This document shows, piece by piece, positions 8,923-18,782 of a stretch of DNA of 64,000 nt (positions within the stretch are counted from its first letter, which is position 1; each line of letters begins with the position of its first letter). A program made the position numbers and the translations under genes. The DNA is taken from the NCBI RefSeq assembly GCF_014206975.1, contig NZ_JACHOU010000001.1:558001-622000 (forward strand), read 5' to 3'. This stretch comes from Aminobacter aganoensis. GTDB taxonomy: Bacteria > Pseudomonadota > Alphaproteobacteria > Rhizobiales > Rhizobiaceae. The notes below the pieces were generated by a model that did no database searches, was not told the DNA's origin, and worked only from the letters and a program-made list of their open reading frames with translations.

Positions 8923-9055
8923 CGGTGTTTCCACCGCCTCTGTTCATTTTCGCAAGGCATTCTCGCCGTTTGCAAGAGAGCTTATATGAGTCCGAAGCTG
9001 AACGGCAACTGAATGCCTTGTTCATGCCACAATTGGTTGGCGCGACGCCGACGTT

Positions 9056-11536
9056 TCATTCCGGGTCGGCTTTTTTCCTTCCAGGCTTGCGCCTGGCCGC
9101 AGCTTCGGCGGTGCGTTTGCTGCGCGCTTCTTCCACCTCCGCCACCAGCGCTTCGGCCTGCTCGTCATCGGCAGGCCATTTCTCGGCGGGCTTGGGGTCG
9201 TGCGCGCGCGGTGTCGACGGGATAAAGATATGCTCGCGCTCGAAGGCTTCCAGGATGGCGAAACGGATGTCGTTCTGGACCGAATTGCTGCCCGTCACGT
9301 CACCGAGGAAGAAGCGAATCTCGAATTCCAGCGCCGCCGTGCCGAAATTTGCGAACAGCACGAAGGGTTCCGGGTTCCTCAGGATCATCGGATGCGCCCG
9401 CACGATGTCGAGCATGACGTCATGGGCGCGCTTGACGTCCGAATCGTAGGCGACGCCAACCTTGATGTCGACGCGGCCGAGCTTGTTGCGATGGGTCCAG
9501 TTGCCGACGGCGCTGTTGATCAGGTCAGAATTCGGCAGGATCACCGACTGGCGCTGGAACGTCTCGATCTCGGTGGCGCGCACGCTGATCTTCTTGACCG
9601 TGCCCGACACCTGGCCGGCAACGATCCAGTCACCGACCTTGAAGGGCCGCTCGGCAAGCAGGATCAGGCCCGAGACGAAGTTGGAGACCACGTTCTGCAG
9701 GCCGAAACCGATGCCGAGGGAAAGCGCACCGGCAACGAGCGCGAGATTGGAAAGGTCGATGCCTGCCGCCGACACGGCGATCAGCCCGGCAATCGCCACG
9801 CCGGCATAGCCGACGGCCAGCCGGATCGAATTGCGCACACCGGCATCAACCTTGCCGCGCGCCATGACCGAGCCGTCGAGCCAACCCTGGAACCAGCGCG
9901 TCACGAAATAGCCGATGGCAAACACCATGACGCCCGAAAGCAGACCGGCCGGCGAGAAGTTGAAGCTGCCGATCTGGAAGCCCGAGCCGATGCGGTAGAG
10001 CCAGGTGATCATGTCGCCGGGCTGGAAACCCCAGGTAAACAGGATCAGCGGCACACCGACGATCAGCACCAGCAGGTTGATGATCATGCTGGTGACGAGG
10101 CCAAGCTGGTCGAGCGTTGCATCGTCGAGGGTGAACATCCGCTTGATGCGCCGGCCGACAGTCGTCTTGATGAAGGCGTCTTCCTCGTTGATCGCCTGGG
10201 ACGACAGGAAGCCGATATACATGGTGGCCAGGATCGTGCCGGTAATGACGATCTGCTGCGACACGAAGCGGGCCAGGCCGATGTACCCCAGCAGGGCCGC
10301 GGCGATGGTGACCCCGCCCAGCGCAAGCACGATGTAACGGAAAAGCCGCGGCCAGGGCTTCGGACGGCCGTCTTCATCGACGAACGGTCGCACCAGTCCG
10401 ATGAGGATGACCAGCACGCCGATCACGACCGTCGACGTCAGCGCCTCGCCCACCGTCAATGCCAACGGCGAACCGAGCACCTGGTAGACCGAACTCAGGA
10501 AATAATCGAGGCCGGTAAAGAAGGCGGTAGCGGTGATGAGCAGCATCAGCCAGCGCGCCGCGCCGCTTTCGACCGGAATCAGCCGCCATTTGGGCAGCCT
10601 GGGCGAAAGCACCGCCACGCCGAGGCGCGAGACGAAGAACACGATGGCGATGACATAGAACAGCGACCACAGCATCGCGCCGATATCACCACGCAGCACC
10701 TCGAAATAATCGAACAGGTAGTAGGTGACGCCGAGGAACACGACCAGCGCCGTCGACTGCATGAAGGTCGACCAGAACGCCACCGAAAGCCGGCTGAGAT
10801 AGGACGGCTCCTCTACCCTGCCGTCGGGCTCGAACATCCGGCCGAACATGCGCCGGCCGCCGAGAATGATGACCGCCGCCGCGCCAAGGGCGAAGAATGT
10901 TGCCGCAAGCATCGACTTGAGCTTGAAGCTGACAACGAAACGGACCCAGGACGAGACCGTGCGGTAGAGGTCGCTCATCTCCGTCCTGAAGGCGTCGACC
11001 ACCTCCGATCCCAAGGCGAAATTGATCTGGTAGCGCTTGGTCAGGAGGTTCTGGAACAGGCTGCGGCGTATCTCTGTGATCTGGCTGATCAGCTTGTCGA
11101 TACGGATCGAGAGGTTTTCGGCAACGCCGAGCACGGCGTTGATCTCGGTTTTCTCCGCGGCCAGGGCCTCGCGCTCGCTGGTCACCACCGCAGGTTCAGC
11201 CGGCTGGCCCTCCGCGGGCGGTTTGCCGAGCTGCTCCAGGCGGGTGTTGATCTCGGTCAGGCGCGGACGGAATGCGACACCGCTTTGCAGCAGGTCGCGC
11301 GACAGCTGCTCGAGCTGCAGTCGGATGTCGACAAGCCCGGCATCGTCCTCGGCGCTGGCATCCATCTTCTTCTGCAGCCCGTCGACCTTCGACGACAGGC
11401 TGGCGATGACTTCCTGCTGGTCTGCAATGACACCGGCAGGCGCTTTGCCGAGATCTTGCGCGACGGCCTGCGACAGGAGCACCGCCGCGAAAATGAACAG
11501 GGTGGCGCCGATGCGCCGGACTGCGGAGAAAAGCAT
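9056..11536 (-). CDS. large MscS-family mechanosensitive channel with DUF3772 N-terminal domain
   Basis: This 826-aa protein has an N-terminal signal peptide (residues 1-26), then a coiled-coil periplasmic region (about 30-200) that resembles DUF3772. Many membrane helices follow, and the MscS pore/beta domain lies near 590-760 (SLGIGFGLQNVVSNFVSGL, then RPFKVGDWI). Family members gate in response to membrane tension and release osmolytes on hypo-osmotic shock. The size is that of MscK/YjeP-like channels rather than the 286-aa MscS. The C-terminus is a basic tail (SKRTAEAAARRKPGRKK). It stands alone, divergent from the sox operon. Confidence 0.88.
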   Translation of the reverse strand: MLFSAVRRIGATLFIFAAVLLSQAVAQDLGKAPAGVIADQQEVIASLSSKVDGLQKKMDASAEDDAGLVDIRLQLEQLSRDLLQSGVAFRPRLTEINTRLEQLGKPPAEGQPAEPAVVTSEREALAAEKTEINAVLGVAENLSIRIDKLISQITEIRRSLFQNLLTKRYQINFALGSEVVDAFRTEMSDLYRTVSSWVRFVVSFKLKSMLAATFFALGAAAVIILGGRRMFGRMFEPDGRVEEPSYLSRLSVAFWSTFMQSTALVVFLGVTYYLFDYFEVLRGDIGAMLWSLFYVIAIVFFVSRLGVAVLSPRLPKWRLIPVESGAARWLMLLITATAFFTGLDYFLSSVYQVLGSPLALTVGEALTSTVVIGVLVILIGLVRPFVDEDGRPKPWPRLFRYIVLALGGVTIAAALLGYIGLARFVSQQIVITGTILATMYIGFLSSQAINEEDAFIKTTVGRRIKRMFTLDDATLDQLGLVTSMIINLLVLIVGVPLILFTWGFQPGDMITWLYRIGSGFQIGSFNFSPAGLLSGVMVFAIGYFVTRWFQGWLDGSVMARGKVDAGVRNSIRLAVGYAGVAIAGLIAVSAAGIDLSNLALVAGALSLGIGFGLQNVVSNFVSGLILLAERPFKVGDWIVAGQVSGTVKKISVRATEIETFQRQSVILPNSDLINSAVGNWTHRNKLGRVDIKVGVAYDSDVKRAHDVMLDIVRAHPMILRNPEPFVLFANFGTAALEFEIRFFLGDVTGSNSVQNDIRFAILEAFEREHIFIPSTPRAHDPKPAEKWPADDEQAEALVAEVEEARSKRTAEAAARRKPGRKKADPE

Positions 11537-11658
11537 GGTTTGTCAGCGACTCACGGTCTGTTTGCCAAGTTCACGGCGCGCCATTGATAAAGACGCCCAA
11601 CCTGCCGGGCAAGCCGGCCCCGGATGGGCTGGTGGGAAAGTCGGCCTAGCGAAAGGCC

Positions 11659-11745
11659 ATGGCGGAATATTGGCTTTGAATTCCGGAAGCTGCCTGTAGT
11701 GTCCGCCCACAGCCCATGGGATGATTTGCAGTATGGCGGAATATT
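11659..11745 (+). repeat. 13-bp direct repeat covering the soxB start
   Basis: ATGGCGGAATATT occurs exactly at 11659-11671 and at 11733-11745. The second copy is the soxB start (Met-Ala-Glu-Tyr). The first opens a six-codon frame (MAEYWL, then TGA). It may be a small tandem-duplication scar or part of a leader. Confidence 0.55.
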
Positions 11746-12992
11746 CGGCCTTTTCGCTTCTCAGGAACGCGCTCAGCGGAAACCGCGACTGGAAACCGGC
11801 ATGGCGCAAGCCAAGTCCCAAGGCATCCTACGATGTGGTGGTCATCGGCGGCGGCGGGCACGGGCTGTCGACTGCGTATTATCTCGCCAAGGAACACGGC
11901 ATCACCAATGTGGCGGTGCTCGAGAAAGGCTACCTCGGTTCCGGCAATGTCGGCCGCAACACCACCGCCGTCCGCTCGAACTACCTCTTGCCGCAGAACA
12001 CGCGCTTCTACGAGCACTCGATGAAGATGTGGGAAAACCTTTCCCACGAATTGAACTACAATGTCATGTTCTCGCAGCGCGGCGTGCTCAACCTCGCCCA
12101 CACCCCGGGACAGCTCGACGACCTGGCGCGCAAGGGCAACGCCATGCGTCATCTCGGCGTCGATGCCGACCTGATGACGCCGGCCCAGATCGGCCGCCGC
12201 GTGCCCGGGCTCGACATGTCGCAGTCAGCACGTTTCCCGATCTATGGCGGACTGATCCAGGAGAGCGCGGGCACTGCACGGCACGATGCGGTTGCCTGGG
12301 GCTATGCCCGCGGCGCCGACCGCCGCGGCGTCGACATCATCGAGAATTGCGAAGTCACCGGCTTCCTGCGCGACGGTGACCGGGTCACCGGCGTCACCAC
12401 CAGCCGTGGCGAGATCCGTGCCAAGAAGATTGCGGTCGCGGTCGCCGGCAGCACCGGACGCGTCATGCAGCTTGCCGGCATCGAACGCATGCCGATCGAA
12501 AGCCACGTCCTTCAGGCCTTCGTGTCGGAATCGCTCAAGCCGTTCCTCGACACGGTGGTGACTTTCGGCATGGGGCACTTCTATGTCGGCCAGTCCGACA
12601 AGGGCGGCCTGATCTATGGCGGCGACCTCGACGGCTACAATTCATATGCCCAGCGCGGCAGCCTGCCCATCGTCGAGGAAGTGATGAGCGAAATGCTGGC
12701 GCTGTTCCCGTCGCTCGCGACGGTCCGCGTTCTGCGGTCATGGGGCGGGGTCTGCGACATGTCGATGGACGGTTCGCCTATCATCGCCACGGGGCCCCTG
12801 CCCGGCATGTATCTCAATTGCGGCTGGTGCTACGGCGGCTTCAAGGCGACGCCGGCCTCCGGCTTCTGCTTTGCCCACACCATCGCCCGGGACGCGCCAC
12901 ACGAACTCAACGCGCCCTTCACGCTCGACCGTTTCAGCCGCGGCACCGTCATCGACGACAAGGGCCAGGGTCCGACACCGCGCATGCACTAG
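11733..12992 (+). CDS. soxB: sarcosine oxidase beta subunit
   Basis: SoxB is the FAD-carrying subunit of heterotetrameric sarcosine oxidase (419 aa), which demethylates sarcosine to glycine, passing the methyl carbon to tetrahydrofolate and electrons to oxygen. The Rossmann motif VVVIGGGGHG follows a leader of about 25 residues (SAFSLLRNALSG) that is conserved in SoxB. GSGNVGRNTTAVRSNY is the subunit's flavin-binding stretch. I chose the ATG at 11733 because family similarity begins there; an in-frame ATG at 11721 is possible. It is the first gene of soxBDAG, ten bases before soxD. Confidence 0.93.
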   Translation: MAEYSAFSLLRNALSGNRDWKPAWRKPSPKASYDVVVIGGGGHGLSTAYYLAKEHGITNVAVLEKGYLGSGNVGRNTTAVRSNYLLPQNTRFYEHSMKMWENLSHELNYNVMFSQRGVLNLAHTPGQLDDLARKGNAMRHLGVDADLMTPAQIGRRVPGLDMSQSARFPIYGGLIQESAGTARHDAVAWGYARGADRRGVDIIENCEVTGFLRDGDRVTGVTTSRGEIRAKKIAVAVAGSTGRVMQLAGIERMPIESHVLQAFVSESLKPFLDTVVTFGMGHFYVGQSDKGGLIYGGDLDGYNSYAQRGSLPIVEEVMSEMLALFPSLATVRVLRSWGGVCDMSMDGSPIIATGPLPGMYLNCGWCYGGFKATPASGFCFAHTIARDAPHELNAPFTLDRFSRGTVIDDKGQGPTPRMH

Positions 12993-13002
12993 GGTTTGAA
13001 CC

Positions 13003-13302
13003 ATGCTGATCACCTGCCCCTATTGCGGTCCCCGCGACGTTTCCGAATTCGCCTACCAGGGTGACGGCAACCGCAGCCGGCCCGACCCGTCCTCGACCGA
13101 CCTGGCCGCCTGGAACGCCTATGTCTATGACCGGCTCAACCCGGCCGGCGCGCATAACGAGATCTGGCAGCATGCCGGCGGCTGCCGGGCCCATCTGGCA
13201 GTGGTGCGCGATACGCTGAGCCATGAGATATCAAGCGTGCGCTTTGCCCGCGAAAAGGGCGCGCCTGCCCATGGCCGCCGCAAGTCGGGAGCCAAGCCAT
13301 GA
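13003..13302 (+). CDS. soxD: sarcosine oxidase delta subunit
   Basis: SoxD is the small zinc-binding subunit (99 aa) of heterotetrameric sarcosine oxidase. CPYCG at residues 5-9 with the later HAGGCRAH supplies the Cys/His ligands. Length and position between soxB and soxA are typical. The stop overlaps the soxA start by four bases, so the two are translationally coupled. Confidence 0.93.
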   Translation: MLITCPYCGPRDVSEFAYQGDGNRSRPDPSSTDLAAWNAYVYDRLNPAGAHNEIWQHAGGCRAHLAVVRDTLSHEISSVRFAREKGAPAHGRRKSGAKP

Positions 13303-16295
13303 GCCCGCGCCGCAGGCCCTCGGGTGGCCGGATCGACCGGCTCCGCACCATCCGCTTCACCTTCGACGGCACGGCCTTTACCGGTCACCAGGGCGACACG
13401 CTGGCGTCCGCGCTGCTTGCCAACGGCGTTTCCCTGTTCGGCCGTTCGTTCAAGTACCATCGCCCGCGCGGCCTGCTGACCGCGGGCGTCGACGAACCCA
13501 ACGCGCTGGTGACGGTGTTGCGCGGCGATGTTCGCGAACCCAACATTCCAGCGACAATGGTCGAAATCCACGACGGCCTTGTTGCCGTCAGCCAGAACCG
13601 CTTCCCCTCGCTCGCCTACGACGTCAGCGCCGTCAACCAGCTCGGCGGCAAGGTCCTTTCGGCCGGCTTCTACTACAAGACCTTCATGGGACCGGTGGTT
13701 GGCCCGCTGAAGGGCACACGCTTCTGGATGCTGTGCGAGAAGATCATCCGCCGCGCCGCCGGCCTCGGTCGCGCCGGCCATGCGCCCGACACTGCCCGCT
13801 ACGAGCGCATGAACGCCTTCTGCGACGTGCTCGTCGTCGGCTCAGGTCCGGCCGGGCTCGCCGCTGCGCGCGAGGCAGCGGCTTCAGGCGCCAACGTCAT
13901 CCTTGCCGAGCTCGACCCGCAATTCGGCGGCTCGGCCAACTGGTCCGGCGAAACGATCGACGGCGAACCGGCAGCCGCCTGGGCGTCCGACATCGTCGGC
14001 GAACTCAGGGACCAGGCCAACGTCCGCCTGCTCAAGCGCACCACCGTCTGGGGCTATTATGACGACAATACGCTTGCCGCCGTCGAGCGCGTCAGCGACC
14101 ACAAGGCCTCCCCCGCCAAGGGTGCGCCGCGCCACCGCCATTGGACGATCAGGGCCGGCAAGGTGGTGCTCGCCACCGGCGCGTTCGAGCGGCCGCTGGT
14201 GTTTCCCGGCAACGACCGCCCGGGAGTGGTAATGGCGAGCGCGGCACAGCGCTATGCCAACGAGTTTGGCGTGCTTCCGGGCGACAAGGTCGCGGTGTTC
14301 ACCAACAACGACAGCGCCTACCGGTCGGCCGTCGCCCTCAACAACGCCGGAGCAACGGTGGCGACCATCGTCGACGTGCGCGCCGAAATCTCCGAGGAGT
14401 GCCATACGCTTGCCCGCCAATGCGGCGCCGAGCTGATCGTAGGCCATGCCGTAACCGCCACCGAAGGCGGCAAGAAGCTGACCGGCATCAAGCTCGCGCC
14501 ATTCACCGAGGCAGCCGGAGCACTGTCCTCCGGCGCCCGCAGCGTCGAGGCTGACTGCCTGCTGATGTCCGGCGGCTGGTCGCCGACGATCCACCTCGCC
14601 AGCCAGGCCGGCGCACGGCCGCTCTGGGATGCCGAGCTCCAGGCATTCCTGCCGCCCGAGGCCGGCAAGGGCTGGGTTGGCGCCGGCGCATTCAACGGCA
14701 CCTTCTCGACCGCGCAAGCCATCGCCGAGGGTTTTGCTGCCGGCCGTGTCGCGGCAGACCTTGCCATGGTGGAGATCGGCACGCTGCCCGACGTCGAGCC
14801 GGCGGCACTCGATCCGCGCCCGGCGCCGGTTTTCGAGATCAGGGCCAAGGGCAAGTCGTTCGTCGACTTCCAGCACGACGTGACGTCCGACGATGTGCGC
14901 CTTGCCCATATCGAAGGCTTCGTCTCGGTCGAGCACCTCAAGCGCTACACCACGCTCGGCATGGCAACCGACCAGGGCAAGGGCTCGAACGTTCCAGGCC
15001 TCGCCATCATGGCCGAAGCCCTGGGCAAGCCGATCCCCGAGGTCGGCACCACGCGGTTCCGGCCACCCTATGCGCCGGTTTCGGTCGGTGCGCTCGCCGC
15101 CGAGCGCTTCGGCGATCTCAAGCCCGAACGGCTGACGCCTATGCACGACTGGCACCTCGACAACGAGGCCACCATGTATTCGGCCGGGCTCTGGTTCCGC
15201 CCCATGATCTATGGCGGCCCGGGCGAAACCATCGAGCAGGCCTATGTCAGGGAAGCGCGAGTGACCCGCGAGACAGCCGGCATCGTCGACGTCTCGACCC
15301 TGGGCAAGATCGCCGTGCAGGGGCCGGACGCAGCGGAACTCCTCGACCGCGCCTATTCCAACGTCTTTTCGACCCTGCCGGTCGGCAAGGCACGCTACGG
15401 CCTGATGCTGCGCGAGGATGGACTGGTCTTCGACGACGGCACCACCTGGAGGCTTGGCGACAATGACTTCCTGATGACGACCACCACGGCCAATGCCGGC
15501 AAGGTCATGCAGCACCTCGAATATTTCCTCGATGTTGTCTGGCCCGATCTCAAGGTGCATCTGACCTCGGTCACCGACCAGTGGGCGGGGGCGGCGATCG
15601 GCGGGCCGAAGGCACGCGAAATCCTCGCCGCCTGCGTCACCGGCACCAAGGTCGACAACGAGGCCCTGCCTTTCATGGGCATCGTCCATGGCGAGATCGC
15701 GGGTGCCCCCGTCATGATCTGCCGCCTCTCCTTTTCCGGCGAAATGGCCTTCGAGGTCTATTCCGGCGCCGGCCATGGCATCCACGTCTGGGAAGCGCTG
15801 ATCGAGGCCGGACAGCCTTTCGGCATGGTGCCCTACGGGCTCGAGGCGCTGGGCACGATGCGCATCGAGAAGGGCCATGTAACCGGCGCCGAGATCGACG
15901 GCCGCACCTCGGCCCGCGACCTGCATCTCGGTTGGATGCTGTCCCGGAAAAAGCCCTTCATCGGTTCGGCCATGATGGATCGCGAAGGCCTGGTTGCCTC
16001 GGGCCGGCTCGAACTCGTCGGCCTGGTTTCGCTCGACAATCGCCCGCTCAGCGGCGGCGCCCACATCGTCGAGGACGTCGACATGGACAACCCGCACGGC
16101 TCGCTCGGCCACATCACCGCGGCATGCTTCTCGCCGGCACTCGAAAAATACATCGCGTTGGCGCTTGTCGCGGACGGCAAGGCAAGGCACGGCAAGCGCG
16201 CCCATGTCTCAGATCCCCTGCGCGACCGGTTCGGCCCGGTCGAGATCGTCAGCCACCACTTCTTCGACCCCGAAGGGAAGCGCATGCATGGTTGA
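13299..16295 (+). CDS. soxA: sarcosine oxidase alpha subunit
   Basis: SoxA is the 998-aa NAD- and folate-binding subunit. An N-terminal domain resembling a [2Fe-2S] ferredoxin fold (FDGTAFTGHQGDTLASALL) is followed by a dinucleotide-binding domain (VLVVGSGPAGLAAAREAA, about residues 178-195). The C-terminal ~380 residues are an aminomethyltransferase (GcvT-like) domain that hands the one-carbon unit to tetrahydrofolate. Length is normal and no frameshift is visible. It overlaps soxD by four bases and soxG by eight. Confidence 0.93.
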   Translation: MSPRRRPSGGRIDRLRTIRFTFDGTAFTGHQGDTLASALLANGVSLFGRSFKYHRPRGLLTAGVDEPNALVTVLRGDVREPNIPATMVEIHDGLVAVSQNRFPSLAYDVSAVNQLGGKVLSAGFYYKTFMGPVVGPLKGTRFWMLCEKIIRRAAGLGRAGHAPDTARYERMNAFCDVLVVGSGPAGLAAAREAAASGANVILAELDPQFGGSANWSGETIDGEPAAAWASDIVGELRDQANVRLLKRTTVWGYYDDNTLAAVERVSDHKASPAKGAPRHRHWTIRAGKVVLATGAFERPLVFPGNDRPGVVMASAAQRYANEFGVLPGDKVAVFTNNDSAYRSAVALNNAGATVATIVDVRAEISEECHTLARQCGAELIVGHAVTATEGGKKLTGIKLAPFTEAAGALSSGARSVEADCLLMSGGWSPTIHLASQAGARPLWDAELQAFLPPEAGKGWVGAGAFNGTFSTAQAIAEGFAAGRVAADLAMVEIGTLPDVEPAALDPRPAPVFEIRAKGKSFVDFQHDVTSDDVRLAHIEGFVSVEHLKRYTTLGMATDQGKGSNVPGLAIMAEALGKPIPEVGTTRFRPPYAPVSVGALAAERFGDLKPERLTPMHDWHLDNEATMYSAGLWFRPMIYGGPGETIEQAYVREARVTRETAGIVDVSTLGKIAVQGPDAAELLDRAYSNVFSTLPVGKARYGLMLREDGLVFDDGTTWRLGDNDFLMTTTTANAGKVMQHLEYFLDVVWPDLKVHLTSVTDQWAGAAIGGPKAREILAACVTGTKVDNEALPFMGIVHGEIAGAPVMICRLSFSGEMAFEVYSGAGHGIHVWEALIEAGQPFGMVPYGLEALGTMRIEKGHVTGAEIDGRTSARDLHLGWMLSRKKPFIGSAMMDREGLVASGRLELVGLVSLDNRPLSGGAHIVEDVDMDNPHGSLGHITAACFSPALEKYIALALVADGKARHGKRAHVSDPLRDRFGPVEIVSHHFFDPEGKRMHG

Positions 16296-16872
16296 GCAGC
16301 TTTCACCGCTCGCAGCAGTGTTCCGGCCCGGTTCGCACGGCAATTTCGTCGACGGCGTCGGCGTGACCCTTTCCGAGATGGCTCCTGGTTCCATCGTCCA
16401 GCTTGCCGCCTGGCCGGGCGAGGAGAAGAAACTGATCGCAGCCATCACCTCCCTCACCGGGCTCAAGCTTGCCGATGGCGCCGGCGCCGGGGCCGCATCC
16501 GAACGCCACACTGTCTTCGGCTTCGCACCGGGCAAGTTCTTGCTCACCGACACGGCGGAAGGGCTTGTATCTGCGGCCGGTGTAGTCACCCCGGCCATGG
16601 GCACCATTACCGACCTGTCCCATGGCCGAACCGCCATTCGCGTTGCCGGCCCAAGGTCCGAATGGGTGCTGGCAAAGCTGTTCGCCGTCGATTTCTCGCT
16701 CGTCGCCTTCCCCCAGGGGTCCGGCATCTCGACCGCCCACCACGACATCTTCGCCCAGATCCAGCGCAGCGGTCCCGACCGCTTCGACCTCTACGTCTTC
16801 CGTTCCTTCGCCCGATCGTTCTGGAAGATGCTGTGCCATGCCTCCGACGAGGTCGGCTACGAGGTGAGGTAG
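16288..16872 (+). CDS. soxG: sarcosine oxidase gamma subunit
   Basis: SoxG (194 aa) completes the heterotetramer. The sequence follows the SoxG pattern of a short GcvT-like fold ending in DLYVFRSFARSFWKML. The ATG at 16288 lies inside the soxA end, so translation is coupled. No catalytic residues are expected; the subunit is structural and helps form the folate channel. It is the last clear member of the sox operon, and the next gene starts 89 nt later. Confidence 0.9.
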   Translation: MVEQLSPLAAVFRPGSHGNFVDGVGVTLSEMAPGSIVQLAAWPGEEKKLIAAITSLTGLKLADGAGAGAASERHTVFGFAPGKFLLTDTAEGLVSAAGVVTPAMGTITDLSHGRTAIRVAGPRSEWVLAKLFAVDFSLVAFPQGSGISTAHHDIFAQIQRSGPDRFDLYVFRSFARSFWKMLCHASDEVGYEVR

Positions 16873-16961
16873 CGGTGGCCGGCCCCTCTGCGATGGACTA
16901 GGATCCCCGTAGCCCGCCATGCCCTGGCGAGGCCGATCTCGGTGTCTGAAGGTGCCGGGCC

Positions 16962-17447
16962 ATGGCGAGCAATTCGTTCCGCTTCGATGAGGTCTGGGAA
17001 ATTCGTGAGGTTCCGCCGCAAGAGGTGTGGGAGGTGCTGGCCGATCCCCGCCTGCTGCCGCTCTGGTGGGGCGACGTCTACAAGGAGGTCGAGAAACTGA
17101 CCTCGCATGACCGGCCAACGGTCGGCGCCAGGGCGCGCGCCCGCGCCCGCGGCTTCCTGCCCTACGAACTGAATTTCATTCTCGAAGCGGTCGAACTCGA
17201 GCCCGGCAAGGTCGTCGGCGTCAGGACCACGGGCGATTTCGACGGCCATTGGCGTGCCGTGCTGTCGCCGGCCGATGAGGGAACCCACATAGACCTCACC
17301 TGGCAGGTGCTGGTCGAACGGCCGATCCTGCGCCTGCTTTCGCCCCTGCTCCGCCCGGCCTTCGCGTGGAACCATCGCTGGACGACGCCGCGCGGCGAAG
17401 CAGGCCTGCGCCGCTATCTCGCCGAGCGGCACAAGAAATCAGGCTAG
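16962..17447 (+). CDS. SRPBCC (START/Bet v1-like) domain protein
   Basis: This 161-aa protein has the helix-grip pattern of polyketide cyclase/SRPBCC proteins: an opening strand with [19 protein letters not shown], a central acidic beta region, and a C-terminal amphipathic helix ([17 protein letters not shown]). Members bind small hydrophobic ligands, and the substrate here is unknown. It lies downstream of soxG in the same direction and may be co-transcribed, but the 89-nt gap leaves that open. Confidence 0.75.
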   Translation: MASNSFRFDEVWEIREVPPQEVWEVLADPRLLPLWWGDVYKEVEKLTSHDRPTVGARARARARGFLPYELNFILEAVELEPGKVVGVRTTGDFDGHWRAVLSPADEGTHIDLTWQVLVERPILRLLSPLLRPAFAWNHRWTTPRGEAGLRRYLAERHKKSG

Positions 17448-17495
17448 CCGGCCTGCCTTCCAGCCGGCAATATGCGGCCACCGAGGGGAAAAATC

Positions 17496-17891
17496 ATGGA
17501 ATTCATCAATTCGGCAGAAGCCAAGGCACTCAAGCTGCCGTTCAGCCAGGCCGTCCGCGTCGGCGACGTGCTCTATCTCTCCGGCGCCCTGGGCAACCGC
17601 CCCGGCACGCTGGAACTCGTTGCCGGCGGCATGGAAGCCGAAACGCGCCAGACGATGGAGAACATCAAGGCGGTGCTGGAAGAGAACGGCCTCGGCATGG
17701 CCGATATCTTCAAATGCACGGCCATGCTGGCCGACATGTCGAGATGGCCCGACTTCAACAAGGTCTATGCCGGTTATTTCGACCCCGACCGACTGCCGGC
17801 ACGGTCCGCATTCGGCGCCAATGGCCTGGCGCTCGGGGCGCTGGTCGAACTGGAATGCTGCGCCTACATGGGCAACCGGCCCAAGGTCTGA
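17496..17891 (+). CDS. RidA/YjgF/YER057c/UK114-family protein
   Basis: This 131-aa protein has the RidA layout: AVRVGDVLYLSGALG near the start, a central helix (TRQTMENIKAVLEENG), and RSAFGANGLALGALVELEC with the usual C-terminal acidic residue. RidA proteins hydrolyse reactive enamine/imine intermediates made by PLP enzymes and amino-acid oxidases, which fits beside flavin amine oxidases. The usual Arg of canonical RidA lies in a slightly different context (PARSAF), so it may be a RidA subfamily with another substrate. The start at 17496 has GAGGGG six bases upstream. Confidence 0.82.
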   Translation: MEFINSAEAKALKLPFSQAVRVGDVLYLSGALGNRPGTLELVAGGMEAETRQTMENIKAVLEENGLGMADIFKCTAMLADMSRWPDFNKVYAGYFDPDRLPARSAFGANGLALGALVELECCAYMGNRPKV

Positions 17892-17892
17892 C

Positions 17893-18603
17893 CTATTTCA
17901 GGAACTGCACCCATTGGTCCTGCGGGGCGCGCTCCGTGCGGAAGGTGCTTTCCGGCTTGCTGGTGTCCTCGTGGCCAAGCGCCATGCCGCAGACCACCAC
18001 CTCTTCTTCGGGAATGCCGAGCACCGGCCTGATCTGGCGGTGGTAGGGCGCAAACGCCGCCTGCGGGCAGGTATGCAGTCCCCTCGCCCGTGCCGCAATC
18101 ATGATGTTCTGCAGGAACATGCCGTAGTCGATCCACGAACCCTGGTTCAGCCGGCGGTCGATGGTGAAGATCATGCCCACGGGCGCGTCGAAGAAAACGA
18201 AGTTGCGGTCGTGCTGCGCGCGCATCCTGTCGACATCGCGGCGACCGATGCCAAGCACGCCATAGAGGCCAAAACCGTTGGCGCGGCGACGGCCAAGATA
18301 GGGTTCGAAAAACTGGTCGGGATAATATTTGTACTCGTCCCAGACCGCCTTTTCGGCACGCACACCCGAGTTGAGGATAGCGTCGCTGATGCCGCGCAGC
18401 GTCTCGCCCGAGGTCACGTAGACCTTCCAAGGCTGCATGTTGGTACCCGAAGGCGCGCGCGCAGCGACTTCAAGGATGTCGCTGATGACGCTGTCTTCAA
18501 CAGGAGTCGGCAAGAAAGCGCGCACCGAACGCCGAGAGACAATCGCTTCGTCGACGATTTCTGTGTCAGTCAGTTCCAACGGTTTTTGGTCCGGTGCCAG
18601 CAT
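17893..18603 (-). CDS. nitroreductase-family flavoprotein
   Basis: This 236-aa FMN-dependent nitroreductase-fold protein has the N-terminal SRRSVRAF phosphate-binding motif, APSGTNMQPWKVYV, and the C-terminal VVCGMALGHED segment. It probably reduces nitroaromatics, quinones or enones with NAD(P)H; the physiological substrate is unknown. It is convergent with the RidA gene (one base between stops) and divergent from the XRE regulator, so it could be that regulator's target. AGGGA lies upstream of the ATG at a normal distance. Confidence 0.87.
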   Translation of the reverse strand: MLAPDQKPLELTDTEIVDEAIVSRRSVRAFLPTPVEDSVISDILEVAARAPSGTNMQPWKVYVTSGETLRGISDAILNSGVRAEKAVWDEYKYYPDQFFEPYLGRRRANGFGLYGVLGIGRRDVDRMRAQHDRNFVFFDAPVGMIFTIDRRLNQGSWIDYGMFLQNIMIAARARGLHTCPQAAFAPYHRQIRPVLGIPEEEVVVCGMALGHEDTSKPESTFRTERAPQDQWVQFLK

Positions 18604-18720
18604 CAGCTGTCCCTATGGCATCGATATTGTCGGAACGCCCCTCACCGCCCGTTCGAAATCGAGCCTTTGCACTCTCTCCCGGAGTCTCGCAAGCGAAACT
18701 TGCTGGGTCATGAAAATGAG

Positions 18721-18776
18721 CTTGAATTTTTCACAGCGATGACGTTTCATGAAATTCTGCAGTAAATTTTCACGAG
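18721..18776. promoter_or_regulatory. candidate operator of the XRE-cupin regulator
   Basis: This A/T-rich stretch between the divergent nitroreductase and regulator genes holds the perfect palindrome TTTCATGAAA (18745-18754) flanked by two similar direct copies (GAATTTTTCAC and TAAATTTTCAC). Such symmetric elements beside an HTH regulator are often its binding site. No experimental link is known. Confidence 0.4.
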
Positions 18777-18782
18777 GCCATT

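Noticed and set aside
9200-11587. 795-codon open frame on the plus strand
   Set aside because: It is antisense to the MscS-family gene, its translation is rich in His, Arg, Asp and Gln with no domain, and it is explained by high-GC codon bias in the opposite strand.
13884-16205. 773-codon open frame on the minus strand
   Set aside because: It lies opposite soxA, shows the same low-complexity composition, and conflicts with clear conservation of SoxA.
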